Shown here: positions 19,513 to 29,270 of the stretch, in pieces
Layout: each line of letters opens with the position of its first letter
Position numbering within the stretch: position 1 is the stretch's first letter
From: CAVOGJ01 sp963700865
GTDB lineage: Bacteria > Planctomycetota > Planctomycetia > Pirellulales > Pirellulaceae
Assembly: GCA_963700865.1 (NCBI GenBank)
Contig: CAVOZC010000019.1
Location: 62,001 to 126,000 of the forward strand
Reading direction: 5' to 3'
Length of the DNA stretch: 64,000 nucleotides
Position numbers and translations under genes: made by a program
The notes under the pieces: generated by a model
Databases searched by the model: none
What the model saw: the letters and a program-made list of their open reading frames with translations, nothing else
Told to the model about the DNA's origin: nothing

Positions 19513-20692
19513 ATGCGTTGGGCTTATCGTTTCTCAATCGGCGTATTCGCCTTGATCCTGGCTTGCCGCGCTGCCCGGAGTGCCGCAAGAGGTAGCGGCT
19601 CAGCGGTCGCAGGCTGCGGCGGCCAGCGAACGCATCTTGCCTCTCCCGAGTGACGCACGTCATACACTCTGGATTCCTGGTGACTATCAGCACACGAATC
19701 GAGCCGTCGATGTGCTTGTCCATTTTCATGGGGACCCGGCCACCGTGCGTGCGAGTGCGCGTTCAGCCGAACTGAACTGTGTCGTGATCAACGTCACTTA
19801 CGGCGGCCTGTCGTCCGTGTATCGGATTCCGTTTAGCCAACATCGGCAGTTGTTCACGACGATACTCGACGAGGCGCTGACGGCACTGCGCGGCCAACCG
19901 GATTTCGCCGACGACATCGCATGGCGTCGTGTGGCGGTCAGTTCGTTCAGTGCCGGCTTTGGCGCGGTGCGCGAGATCCTAAAGAACGAGGACGACTTCG
20001 ATCGCATCGCCGGCCTGTGCATGGTCGATTCGCTGTACTGCGGCTACGTCGGGGAGGGCACCGATGCGGTGCAGATCGGCAAGGTCGATCCGACACTGAT
20101 GAAGGACTTCCTGCGATACGCGCAGGCGGCCGTCAGGGGTGAGAAAGTGATGATTCTCACCCATTGCCGGCTCCCGACGCCTGGCTATGCCAGCACGCTC
20201 GAGACCGCGGACTATCTGCTCGATGCGCTGAAACTGACGGCGGAGCCAAACGACGGCCGGCCACAACTCCTGGCGGCAAAAAGCGAGTCGCGGACACTGT
20301 CGGCCCCATTTCAGCTGTATCGTCGGGCGGAGCGGAATGGTTTCTTGCTGTACGGCTCCCTGGGGCAAGAGGGGGCGGATCATGTGGCACACTTGCGTCA
20401 ATTGCCCGTTTGGCTCTCCCAACTCCCGCTGGAACGTCGCGAATTGAGGGGCTTCCGCGGCCAGCCGGTGGGTTTGACGCGACGGTGCCAGGGACCGGTT
20501 TCCGCGCCGCCGGCGAGAAAATCGGCTGCGACCAGCCGATTTTTGGCCATTTCAAGGTCCAAAATCGTGACACGATCAGGTCCTCGCCGCTTCCGCAATT
20601 CTTCAAAGAAAAATTGCTTGCCGGCGAGGAATCTCCGGTTATACTGGGCAAAAGGCGTAATGTGCCTGGCGTGCGTAGATGATACACCTTGA
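19513..20692 (+). CDS. Secreted alpha/beta-hydrolase-like protein, frame disrupted, end uncertain
   Basis: A probable signal peptide (MRWAYRFSIGVFALILA) starts at ATG 19513, but the rest lies in another frame that opens around 19560-19580 (LAALPGVPQEVAAQ). A one-base error in the signal region is therefore likely. The body reads like an alpha/beta hydrolase: VDVLVHFHGDP (oxyanion strand), CVVINVTYGGLSSVYRIPF, and a nucleophile elbow VSSFSAGFGAVREIL with an S-x-S-x-G arrangement. A possible catalytic histidine lies near GADHVAHLRQL. The frame continues to 20692, but its last 80 residues look non-coding and contain a hairpin terminator at 20518-20544, so the true stop is probably around 20445 after another slip. 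Substrate unknown; esterase or peptidase-like. Confidence 0.6.
20518..20544 (+). terminator. Hairpin terminator overlapping the hydrolase frame's tail
   Basis: A perfect 11-bp stem (20518-20528 with 20533-20543) around the tetraloop CGAC, with A/T-rich ends finishing in TTTTT. It is the form of an intrinsic terminator and supports ending the upstream hydrolase gene before this point. The A-tract on the other side would also let it act on the opposite strand. Confidence 0.6.
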
Positions 20693-20709
20693 TATCCGGA
20701 GACGGTCTA

Positions 20710-21706
20710 ATGAAGCGGCGACATGCTACGTTCTTAAGTATTCTTGCGGCCACGGTTCTCTACGCTCTTCCCGCGTGGTCGGTGCCCATTACGGTGGATG
20801 GCACGCTCGATAACGCCTACGGACGGGCCGTTTCTGTGCAGACCACGCAAACCGGGTTTGGCGATGCCAACAACCCGAATCCGGGCGACGGTCGGAAGCG
20901 AACTTGACGCCGCGTATGCCAAGGTCAACGGTGGACGTCTCTTTCTCATGTTCACGGGCAACCAAGAGCCCAACTTCAACAAGCTTGAAGTCTTCATTGA
21001 CTCGACGTCCGGTGGTGAAAATCGTCTGAGCGCCACGCCTGACTACGATTTCTTTAATGGCTCGCAGTGGATAAGCACGAACCTTCAGGGGCTCACCTTC
21101 GATGCTGGCTTTGCCGCGGACTATCATCTTTTCGCTCGCCGAGGCGGTGCTACCAACCCTTACGAGGTTGACTTCGTAAACCGCATGGGTGGTGGTTCGG
21201 CGATGATTCCCGGAGCGGCGGGGTCCGGCAGTGCGGCAGCCACCTCGATCGGTTCCATTGCGGCGGGCGTCCTGGGACCAAATGCCTCAGGTTCATCACT
21301 CAGTCAATCCTTGGACTTCGCCATCAACAATAGCAATGCGGCGGGAGTCATGGGTGGTTCCGCATCGGCCGACCAGACGGCTGCTCAAGCGGTCACGACC
21401 GGTATGGAATTCTCTATCGCCCTGGCGGACATCGGAAACCCTGGGTTGGGAGACGTGATTCGCATTTCCGCCATGATCAACAACGGTGATCACAACTATC
21501 TTTCGAATCAGATTCTCGGTGGGCTTCGCTCGCCCCAGGGCAATTTGGGAGGCGACGGGAACGGCGGATTTACCGGTACGTTGAGTGGCGTCAATTTCAA
21601 TCAGTTCGCGGACCTGCAGTATTTCCAAGTGTTCGTTCCTGAGCCCGCGTCGATTTCGCTCTTGGGCCTGGGAGCTCTGGCTTTGCTGGCTCGTCGTCGT
21701 CGCTAG
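20710..21706 (+). CDS. PEP-CTERM sorting-signal protein, frame disrupted
   Basis: Starts at ATG 20710 with a signal peptide (LSILAATVLYALPAWS) and a mature start VPITVDGTLDNAYG. The first frame is lost near 20890 and the next frame carries on without a gap in sense (ELDAAYAKVNGGRLFLMFTG), so a single extra base is likely. The C-terminus is a textbook PEP-CTERM tail: the VPEP motif, a hydrophobic helix (ASISLLGLGALALLA) and a terminal RRRR. Such proteins are exported, and the tail is recognised by an exosortase at the envelope. The body is a beta-rich domain with VFIDSTSGGENRL, similar to carbohydrate-binding or cadherin-like extracellular domains of unknown role. A strong terminator follows. 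Confidence 0.85.
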
Positions 21707-21747
21707 GACTCTAAGTCGGCATCAACGTCAGCTATCCAAGAAAATCT

Positions 21748-21783
21748 GCGTGGCGGCCATGCTGGTCGCCACGCTTTTTTTTT
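21748..21783 (+). terminator. Strong rho-independent terminator
   Basis: Stem GCGTGGCG pairs with CGCCACGC around an 11-base loop, followed directly by nine T residues. It lies about 40 bases after the stop of the PEP-CTERM gene and isolates it from the HAD phosphatase gene downstream. Confidence 0.9.
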
Positions 21784-21924
21784 GCCATCGTCGGTCTTTC
21801 AGATGGGATGGGTTCACGTGGTGCTGCGGGTGAGCATGCGTTATGCTGCTTCGTCCTCATTGGCATCGAGTTCCGTGGTTGGGAATATCGAGCCATTTTG
21901 CAGCTGATTCACGAGGAGTTCCCC

Positions 21925-22587
21925 ATGCCTGGTCGTTTGCGGGCCGTTGCCTTTGACCTGGACGGACTGATGTTCAACACCGAACGCGTTTACGACGAGG
22001 TGGCCAGGGAATTGCTCGAACGGCGGGGAAAGTCGGTGGATCCGATGGTCATCGCCCGCATGATGGGACGCCCGGCTCCCCACGCCCTGCAAGTCATGAT
22101 CGAGTCATATCAGTTGGACGATACCGTTGACCAACTGATCGACGAATCGCAGCGGCTGTTCCTCGAATTGATTTCGCCCGGCGTGCCACCGATGCAGGGG
22201 CTGTTGGCATTGCTCGACGCACTGGAAGCGGCGGGCATTTCTAAATCGATTGCCACCAGCAGTCGGCCCCACATGGTGCAGCCGTTGCTGGAAGGGGCTC
22301 AGCTTCACGAGCGGTTCGCATTCACGCTGACCGCCGATGACGTCGCCAACCACAAACCCCACCCAGAAATCTACGCCACGGCCGCCGCTCGTTTTGGCAT
22401 CACGCCGGTCGAAATGCTGGTGCTCGAAGATAGTGGTGTGGGCTGCCAGGCGGGAGTGGCGTCGGGTGCCTGCACCGTGGCCATACCGAGCAAACATGCC
22501 GAGCTGCATGATTATTCCGGGGCGGCCTTCATCGCTGACAGCTTGGCGGATCCCAGGATTTATCAGTTGCTGGGGCTGAACGCCTGA
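21925..22587 (+). CDS. HAD-IA family phosphatase/phosphoglucomutase-like
   Basis: I choose the ATG at 21925 because GAGGAG lies upstream; the longer frame begins in intergenic sequence. The 220-residue protein has the three HAD motifs: AFDLDGLMFNTERVYDEV (nucleophile Asp and the second Asp), SIATSSRPHMVQ (motif II serine/threonine region), and HKPHPEIYATAA with VLEDSGVGCQAGVASGA (Lys and acidic motif). The small helical cap is of the beta-phosphoglucomutase/phosphatase type. It probably dephosphorylates or isomerises a small sugar phosphate in the cytoplasm; the substrate cannot be read off. It converges on the zinc-finger gene. Confidence 0.88.
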   Translation: MPGRLRAVAFDLDGLMFNTERVYDEVARELLERRGKSVDPMVIARMMGRPAPHALQVMIESYQLDDTVDQLIDESQRLFLELISPGVPPMQGLLALLDALEAAGISKSIATSSRPHMVQPLLEGAQLHERFAFTLTADDVANHKPHPEIYATAAARFGITPVEMLVLEDSGVGCQAGVASGACTVAIPSKHAELHDYSGAAFIADSLADPRIYQLLGLNA

Positions 22588-22605
22588 GGGAGTCGGTCGG
22601 CCAGG

Positions 22606-23013
22606 CTACTTCGTCGTCGCACCCAGAAGCGGCATCGAGACGAGGGATCGTGGCTGGGCTTGTCGCCGCACGGTCGCATTGGCGAATTGCGTCTCGTATG
22701 CCTGCTGGCACGATTGGCAATACGCGAGATGTTCGCCGACCTGTCGCCGCACCCCCGCTTCGAGGGTGCCGTCGTGATACGATGGCAGCAGGGGAAGGAC
22801 TTGTCGACACGCCAGGCGGGACATAGGGAGAGGCGAGGTTGGGTCCGACTTTAATAGCGAAAAGCCGAAAAATACTGCCGCCACCAGCACCACCAGCGCG
22901 GCGCCCCCGAGGTAAGGGTTGAGCGTGCGTTGGCGAGCCTCACTGGTGAACTGCCCCTGCAGGCGGCGAAAGGTTCCTGCGGGGCAACTGGCCCACTGTT
23001 CGTTGTCACTCAT
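22606..23013 (-). CDS. Membrane protein with zf-HC2-like zinc finger
   Basis: A 135-residue protein. An N-terminal soluble part (MSDNEQWASCPAGTFRRLQG) is followed by one membrane segment (GGAALVVLVAAVFFGFSLL, about residues 36-55). After it comes a zinc-finger module with C-x11-H and H-x3-C-x2-C spacing (ACRQVLPLLPSYHDG, GEHLAYCQSCQQAY), as in anti-sigma factors. The order is unusual: in classic anti-sigma factors the finger precedes the membrane helix. A start at 22824 would give a finger-only protein but lacks a ribosome site. No sigma factor gene is adjacent. Probable regulator of unknown target. Confidence 0.7.
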   Translation of the reverse strand: MSDNEQWASCPAGTFRRLQGQFTSEARQRTLNPYLGGAALVVLVAAVFFGFSLLKSDPTSPLPMSRLACRQVLPLLPSYHDGTLEAGVRRQVGEHLAYCQSCQQAYETQFANATVRRQAQPRSLVSMPLLGATTK

Positions 23014-23158
23014 CGGTTCACCGTAGTTGCTGCTTGGGAGGGTCGATTCAATGCATCTGGCACGTCACCTGCCCCTTAGTATCGGACAATGTGGGAACGC
23101 CTTCTGTATGTTCCGCAACAGTGGGATGTGTTTTGCTTCTAACCAGCAGGAGACGCGT

Positions 23159-23920
23159 CTAGGGGGTCGGATGTCCAACAACCCGCGGGCTGGACGTCCA
23201 GGGTTGATGGAATGTCGAGACCTGCGGAGCGACCGCCTGGATGCTCTCCGCAAGGCCGTCGAGCCCCGTAAGTGTGATCTTGCGTCGCCCTAACTGGAGG
23301 TACCCCTCGGCCTGCAGCTGCCCCAGGATCACGGTGACGCTCTCGCGGGTGCTGCCAATGATGCTCGCCAGGTCCTGGTGAGACAGCTTGATGCGGAGGG
23401 TCACGCTACCATCCGCCTGTTGGGTGCCGAAGTCCTCCGCCAATTCCAATAGCAGATTGACCAACCGCTCGCGATTTGAGTGAAACAGCAGGTATCGCAA
23501 GCGACGCTCGACGCGACGACGTCTGAGTCCTACCATTCGCGTGACGCCCATCGCCAGGTGCGGACTCTCCTCGGCGACCTTCCGCATGCTATCGGCCGGG
23601 ATCAGCACGATCGCCGAATCCTCCGTGGCTTCGGCAAATTCCTCCCGATCGCCTTTTTGAAAAAGAGCCAATTCCCCAAAGACCTCGCCCGGCTCGATAA
23701 ATGTCAAGATACTCTGTTTGCCTTCGGCTGTCAGGCTGGAAATCTTGACTCGACCCTCCGCCAACAAAAGCACGCCATCCGCCTGATCCGCCGGCAGGTA
23801 GATCATGGAATTTTTGGCGAATCGCCGCAGTCGGCTGCGGGTCTCGAGCCAGTCGAGTTGAGTCGGCTCCAGCCGCTCGAAGAGTCGGCAATTCTTCAGG
23901 AACCAGTATTTTTCCTGCAT
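23159..23920 (-). CDS. Crp/Fnr family transcriptional regulator
   Basis: A cyclic-nucleotide-binding-fold regulator of about 253 residues. The N-terminal jelly-roll effector domain (LFERLEPTQLDWLETRSRLR, IYLPADQADGVLLLAEGRVK, GEVFGELALFQKG) is joined by a long helix to a winged helix-turn-helix (LSHQDLASIIGSTRESVTVI, then LGRRKITLTGLDGL). No cysteine cluster of FNR type is visible in the effector domain, so oxygen sensing through an iron-sulfur centre is unlikely; a nucleotide or other ligand is more probable. I favour ATG 23920, while a GTG at 23956 gives 12 extra residues. It is divergent from the SDR gene and may control it. Confidence 0.9.
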   Translation of the reverse strand: MQEKYWFLKNCRLFERLEPTQLDWLETRSRLRRFAKNSMIYLPADQADGVLLLAEGRVKISSLTAEGKQSILTFIEPGEVFGELALFQKGDREEFAEATEDSAIVLIPADSMRKVAEESPHLAMGVTRMVGLRRRRVERRLRYLLFHSNRERLVNLLLELAEDFGTQQADGSVTLRIKLSHQDLASIIGSTRESVTVILGQLQAEGYLQLGRRKITLTGLDGLAESIQAVAPQVSTFHQPWTSSPRVVGHPTP

Positions 23921-24058
23921 CGATCTATTCTCGCACGGCGACGCATTCTCTTGCACGATGCGTTATTCTAATGGCCCACGGGTGGAAAACGAAGTCGCTG
24001 GGGAAAATTCCGGTGAAACGACCTGCGATGCTGGCGTAGGGCTGGCGATGGGAAACCG

Positions 24059-24948
24059 ATGACAGATACCGTAATACAAGGCTCGGGCACTGCCCTGGTG
24101 ACGGGAGCCGCCGGAACCCTGGGCCGTGCCCTCAGTCTCGAGCTGCGCGAGCGGGCTACTCGATCGCCCTCGCAGATATCGAGACGGCTGGCCTGGTCGA
24201 AGTGCAGGCGGCGATTGAGGCGAGTGGGGGGACCGCGCGATGTGAGCCCTTGGATGTGACGTCGCTCGATTCGTGGCGGCAACTACATACTCGGCTGTCG
24301 GCCGACTGGGCTGGTCTGGATGTCCTCGTCAACAATGCCGGGATCCTGTTCGCCGCGGATTTTGTCGATTCCGATTGGGAGGCGTGGCGTCATACGCTGG
24401 ACGTGAATCTGTTGGGTACCGTGCTCGGTTGTAAGGTCATGGGGAAGTGGATGTGCGGCCAGCAACGCCCGTCTCATGTGGTCAATATCGCGTCCTACAC
24501 CGGCTTCGTGCCGATTCCCTGGTCCACCGCCTACACCGTCTCGAAGGCCGCCGTCATTGCGCTTTCCGAGTCGCTGGCGGTCGAGTGGGCACCGAAATCC
24601 GTACGCGTCACCGTGGTGTGCCCGGGTTTCTTTCCTTCCGAGTTGTTTGACACGATGGAGGATGCCGAAGCTTCGCTCGCCGACGGAATCCGTCGACTGC
24701 TGCGCAAGTCATCGCTCACGGCGGATCAGGTCGCGAGGGAGACGGTGCGTGGTATGCAGGCCGGGCGACTTTACGTCATTACGCCCCGCGCGGCTCGTTG
24801 GCTGTGGTGGTTGAAGCGGTGGATGCCAAGGCGGTTCCTGCGGCGACTGACAAGCACGGCGCACGCGACGCGGGCCCGCATTCGCGAGAGGATCGATGCG
24901 CGGTTGATACCGGCATTTCGTAGCCGCGGTCGCCGGACTTTGTCATGA
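24059..24948 (+). CDS. Short-chain dehydrogenase/reductase, frame disrupted
   Basis: A classic SDR oxidoreductase. The first frame carries the Rossmann nucleotide-binding start (TALVTGAAGTLGRALSLELR); near 24150 a base is missing and the coding sense resumes in the next frame (YSIALADIETAGL). Further motifs: LDVLVNNAGILFAADF (NNAG), HVVNIASYTGFVPIPWSTAY with active-site Ser and the Tyr of YTVSK plus Lys, and VTVVCPGFFPSELF. The C-terminal tail is basic and may touch the membrane (WLWWLKRWMPRRFLRRL). It uses NAD(P)H to reduce or oxidise an alcohol or ketone; the substrate is unknown. Divergent neighbour is a Crp/Fnr regulator. Confidence 0.85.
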
Positions 24949-25203
24949 CCCACCTTTCACGAGCGTCGTTTAACCGTCAGCCAGAAGAAATCGCGGGGAA
25001 AAACCGCGATCGGCGGGAAGTGGCTGCCGCGATTTCTAGCGGCGTACGCGCGTACGCCGCCGAAGCATGCCGGTGCGTAACGACGCGTGGTGCGATTTTT
25101 GCGGCATTCTTCCCTGGCGAACGGATAAACAAAGAAGAAGGGTGGTTAATGACAAGGTCGCCAGATTTTGGCGGGCCAAATGCTTGCGAATTCGGCTACG
25201 TGG
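24917..25203. repeat. 165-bp inverted-repeat element, copy 2, with outer GTAGCCG arms
   Basis: The core 24967-25131 is the same 165-bp element as at 19247-19411, in opposite orientation, with ends CGTTTAACCGTCAGCCAG and the complement of TGTTTATCCGTTCGCCAG. Here it sits inside a second, larger inverted repeat. The left arm runs from 24917 (GTAGCCGCGGTCGCCGGACT, then TTGTCATGACCCACC). The right arm is its complement, ending at about 25202 (GGTGGTTAATGACAAGGTCG, then CGAATTCGGCTACG). The whole unit, about 285 bp, lies in the convergent gap between the SDR and antiporter genes. Confidence 0.8.
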
Positions 25204-25236
25204 CGTGGCCCAAGTCGCCCGACGTTACGTCGGGAC

Positions 25237-26926
25237 TTAGTGGCCGCCTCCCCCCTTCTTCCGTTTGCGAATCAACAGCGTCCGCAAATCGGCCCGCCGC
25301 ACGACGCCGATCATCTGCCGCGATTCGTCCCGTGCAATCACCGGGATGCAGTCATCGCTCGAGGCGCGGAAGAACTCGAAAATCGCGGAGGCCGGTTCAT
25401 CCGGAAAAGCCACCCGGTTGATGGGGGTGGCAATATCCTCGGCTCGCACCAGTTGGCTCACGCCAGGGGCGAACAGGGACTCGCTCAGCATGGGATAACG
25501 GATAATGCCGACGACTTGATTCCGCTTGTTGACGACGGGAAACGTGTTGTCATGGCTGTGTTCGATGTGGGCAATAATCTCGTCAAACTGGGCATGCTGC
25601 GGAATGCCAGCCACACCGGACCGAGCCAGGGCGGCGACCGTCATTTCCGCCGCGGCAATTTCCGGCTGGGGATCGCCGCCAATGGATGATTGCAGCCGCC
25701 ACCACATGTTGCGCACCTGATCGGCGAGTGACAAGTTGGCTCGTCGAGCCACGTGGGCGATGGGAACTTCGCCGGAATTCAAAACGGCGGTCCGAATGAG
25801 CAGCGGTCCGAGAATCTCAAAGACGATCACCGATCCGAGGATGATCGTCTGTACGGGCTCAAAGGCAACCCGATTATGGGCGACCGCTGCCGCGGCCAGG
25901 GTGATGGCGGCGCCCGCCTGCGAAAACATGGCCGCTCCCAGCCAATCGCGCATTTCACGCGACTCGTGCGACCAGCGTGCGCCCAGGCGAATCCCGACAT
26001 ACTTGCCCGCCAGGCGAAGCAGAATGTAGGCCGTGCCGAGGGCGCCCAATTGCCAGAATTGATCCAACCGCAGTTCGGCCCCGTGAATTGCAAAGAACGC
26101 CACACACAGGAGCGACGTGATCTTCTCTGATTCGGCCAGCTCTTGTTCGTGATTGCCCGCCGTATTCGCAAAGGCAAAGCCGGCCACAAGAAATGCCAGC
26201 ATATAAAACATCGGAAAGACCTGGCACACGCCCAGTCCCAACAGGGCGGCCGCAAGTAGCGCGGCAATCCAGTGTCTGGTGGAAAAGAAGCCGGCGGAGA
26301 GGCTGAGCGTCAGGCCCATCGTTAAACCGAGCAGCAGTGAGCCGGCGAAGGCCCAGCCGAACATCATCAATTCGGTGACGACATCCGCTGATCCTTCCTC
26401 GCCGATGGAAGCCAGTAAGAGCAAAAGCAGTTCGAACACAACGATTGTGGTCAGATTGTTGATCGTCACGAGTGCCTGCGTCGATTCCGTGACCGGCCCC
26501 TCCGAACGCAGCTCCTTGAGCACGAGCACGGTCGTGGCAGGCGCCGTGGCCATGGCGAGGCAACCGAGCATCAGGGCCGCCGAGGCACCGGCTCCCAAGC
26601 CCCACAGTCCGAGCGCCACGCACAACGAAGTGCAGACCACGTCCCCGATCGCGACCGGTACGATGTGCGATCGAATGGCGGTCAGTCGCCCAATTGTAAA
26701 GTGACAACCTAGATTGAAGAGGACGAGTGCCATCGCCAGGTCGGCGATCGGGGTAAAATGATGCAGCTCGGCCTCGTTGATCAGTCCCAGCACGCTGGGT
26801 CCCACGAGAACTCCCGAGACCAGGTACGAGGTGACGCGCGGTAAACGCAGCCAATCCCCCAGGTATCCCAGCAAAACGGCCGTGGCAGATGAGCAGGCCG
26901 AGCGCAAGTAGCGGATGGGTAACCAA
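25237..26926 (-). CDS. Cation:proton antiporter with C-terminal CBS domain
   Basis: A CPA-type (Na+/H+ or K+/H+ exchanger fold) membrane protein with about 12 hydrophobic segments: GYLGDWLRLPRVTSYLVSGV, LVLFNLGCHFTIGRLTAIRS, MATAPATTVLVLKEL, FFAIHGAELRLDQFW, GAAMFSQAGAAITLA. After residue 400 follows a cytoplasmic regulatory part containing a CBS pair (FPVVNKRNQVVGIIRYPML, CIPVIARDESRQMIGVVRRA), which often binds adenine nucleotides. The N-terminal 12 residues (VTHPLLALGLLIC from TTG 26926) are in a different frame from the rest, so a one-base slip lies near 26888. It exchanges monovalent cations for protons across the inner membrane; ion choice is unknown. Confidence 0.85.
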
Positions 26927-27105
26927 CGACAGGCATCCAGGGGTGGCGGAAGGTTCCGCTTAGATTATCCCATTCCTGGCCAATTCCCTATGTGTGTTGC
27001 GCTCGCTTCGTCGAAGAAGCCCCACGCTGACTCCTGTCTGCAAACACAGCAAGCCGCGGGGATTCGCTGGTCCCACGATTTCGGCGAAATAGTGGCGGGG
27101 AGCGG

Positions 27106-29247
27106 TCAATGCGCTGGAAGGCCCAGTTTTGATTGCATCCAACGGCAAATTTGCCGGTAGACCCGTCGCCCCACGGATTCCGAAAGGTCCCAAAAGCGAG
27201 CCTCGCCCAGTTGACCCGCGTGCAGGGAAGCGGCATATCGAGGTTCGATCTTGATGACCCCATGAAAGCGGGGTGCGACGAGTTGGTAGGGGGCTTCGGC
27301 ATCGCGACGGTCCGCTGCCTGTACGGGAATCGGGCCTCCCTGATGGCCACCCCAGGCGGCATGCCGCAAGACGACCGTCGCGCTGGGTTCGACCTTCACG
27401 AGCGTCGCCTCGCCGGGCCTCCGTGCTTGACCGTAGACTCTCAGGTAAGGCCGATCGCCGACGCGTCGCGAGAAGATGTCGATATAGGGTTCCGGGACAG
27501 AAATTTCCAACTCCTTCTCGGCCGGGTCACCGATCTCCAACAGCGTATCACCGGCGTCCACAAAGCGACCGACCAGGTCGTCCAATCCGGTCGAGAGGAT
27601 CATCCCATCCCCTGCCGCCCGAACGGTGAGTCCGTCGACTTGTTCCCGAAGTCCTTTTTCCCGCTCGGACAGCGCCTGATAATTTTCACTTTCCACTTGA
27701 GCGGCCGCCAGGTGTTGTTCGGATTGAAGTCGTCGCGACTCGATCTTCGACGTTTCCAGTGCCAGTCGGGCTTGGTCCCATTCCGCGACCAGTGGTTCGT
27801 TCTTTAGTTTCAACAACACGTCTCCCCGAGACACACCTTGCCCGGCTTGGACATGGACCGTTTCGACAAAGCCGTCTGTTCTGGCTCGCACATGTTCTAG
27901 ATCGGCGTATTGCACGATTGCGGGCGCGACCACGCCCAGCGGCCAGGGGAGAAAACAGGTCGCGACGACGAGCGCGGCGGCCACGGATGTCGAGCCAATC
28001 AGGCGACGGCGATGCAAGGGGGTCATTTGCTTCCATGAGAGTAAGAACTGGGTGGAAAACGAAAGGAGCGGTTTGGCAAACCACGATACAAAGCCGATCA
28101 GGGCCAGAACAATGCCCGCCCCGTGCAATAGGACGGAGGCCGCCAGGATGAGCGAAACGGAAACGAGCAGTTTCCAACACGTCGATGCGATTCCGTAAAC
28201 GACCAGCAGATACCTCCGTCGACGGGACATCGCGAGCGGCGGCATTGGCTTTCCGAGAAAGACCAGCTGGGCGAACTGTAGGGCTCGTTGCCGAGCCACA
28301 CTGGCGAGGTTCTGGAAATCGAGCAAGTCGGCCAGAATATAATAGCCATCGAAGCGCATTAACGGATTGGCGTTGAACAGGAGCGTGGAAATACTGGCCG
28401 CAATAATGACGCTGTGACACACGGTATTGGTAAAGCCCGTTTCCGTGTACGCCCAAATCAATGCCGCGACGGCAGCGATCCCAAATTCCGCATACATGCC
28501 GGCGGCGGACGTAAAGATGCGTTGCCATTTGGAGCGAAAGCGCCAACTGCTGGTGACGTCGACAAATGCCACGGGCGAGAAGAGGATCAACATGAAACCG
28601 GCCTTACCGATATGGCCGCCATATTTGCGGCATACCAGGCCGTGAAATGACTCGTGCACGGCCTTCAGAGCCAGCCATGTGGCCCACAGCGGCAACCAGG
28701 TGTTTGGTGACACGTAGGCAGCCGCCGAGTGCAGGAAACGTTGCCAATCCAGGGCAATCGCCAGGATGCCGGCGAGCAACAGACAGCACCAGACCAGAAA
28801 CGCCGATTTCGTGAGTAGCGGAGCCGCCCAGGGTAATACTCGCGCGGCCCAACGATCGGGGTGGAGCAGCGGAATCTTGATAAAAAACAGGTTCCAGGGA
28901 GGCTTGGGCTTGCCGGCGTTGCCGTCACGCAGGTCGGTCGGCAACGTCGCCGTATCGATCAACCCGTTTTGCACCAGCCACCGCACCAGCCCCTCGGCGG
29001 ACTCGGCGGTGAGAATCTCCGTCTCGTCGTTCGTTTTGGGATAGACAGACTGCAGGGCCTGAGCGAGAGAGAGCTTTCCGTTCAAATTTGCCGCGAATTC
29101 CCATTCCGGAATTCCCAGGCGGAAAAAACGGGCACCGGCAGGATCCTCGATCTGGTAGTAAGCGTTACCGGCCGACTCGCGGAGGGAAACGCGCAGGTCC
29201 CGCCGCAGTCTGGGTCGAATTTCGGTGGTCGAGCCGCGGGGCGTCAT
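27106..29247 (-). CDS. M50 zinc metallopeptidase fused to HlyD-type adaptor (first copy)
   Basis: A three-part membrane protein of about 713 residues. Residues about 20-100 (YYQIEDPAGARFFRLGIPEW, SLAQALQSVYP) form a PqqD/winged-helix-like domain. Next come multiple membrane segments with the site-2-protease motifs HESFH (bases about 28642-28656) and NPLMRFDGYYIL (Asp at 28348-28350), the zinc ligands of family M50. From about residue 440 there is a lipoyl/HlyD region with a short helical hairpin (VHVQAGQGVSRGDVLLKLK, DGLTVRAAGDGMILSTGLDD, AGDTLLEIGDPAEKELEISV). ATG 29247 follows CAGGAACC; a TTG at 29274 overlaps the preceding stop. It is downstream of and translationally close to the GAF-HlyD gene. 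Likely handles an exported or membrane-embedded peptide; substrate unknown. Confidence 0.88.
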   Translation of the reverse strand: MTPRGSTTEIRPRLRRDLRVSLRESAGNAYYQIEDPAGARFFRLGIPEWEFAANLNGKLSLAQALQSVYPKTNDETEILTAESAEGLVRWLVQNGLIDTATLPTDLRDGNAGKPKPPWNLFFIKIPLLHPDRWAARVLPWAAPLLTKSAFLVWCCLLLAGILAIALDWQRFLHSAAAYVSPNTWLPLWATWLALKAVHESFHGLVCRKYGGHIGKAGFMLILFSPVAFVDVTSSWRFRSKWQRIFTSAAGMYAEFGIAAVAALIWAYTETGFTNTVCHSVIIAASISTLLFNANPLMRFDGYYILADLLDFQNLASVARQRALQFAQLVFLGKPMPPLAMSRRRRYLLVVYGIASTCWKLLVSVSLILAASVLLHGAGIVLALIGFVSWFAKPLLSFSTQFLLSWKQMTPLHRRRLIGSTSVAAALVVATCFLPWPLGVVAPAIVQYADLEHVRARTDGFVETVHVQAGQGVSRGDVLLKLKNEPLVAEWDQARLALETSKIESRRLQSEQHLAAAQVESENYQALSEREKGLREQVDGLTVRAAGDGMILSTGLDDLVGRFVDAGDTLLEIGDPAEKELEISVPEPYIDIFSRRVGDRPYLRVYGQARRPGEATLVKVEPSATVVLRHAAWGGHQGGPIPVQAADRRDAEAPYQLVAPRFHGVIKIEPRYAASLHAGQLGEARFWDLSESVGRRVYRQICRWMQSKLGLPAH

Positions 29248-29270
29248 CGGTCGAAGGGTTCCTGAGCGGA

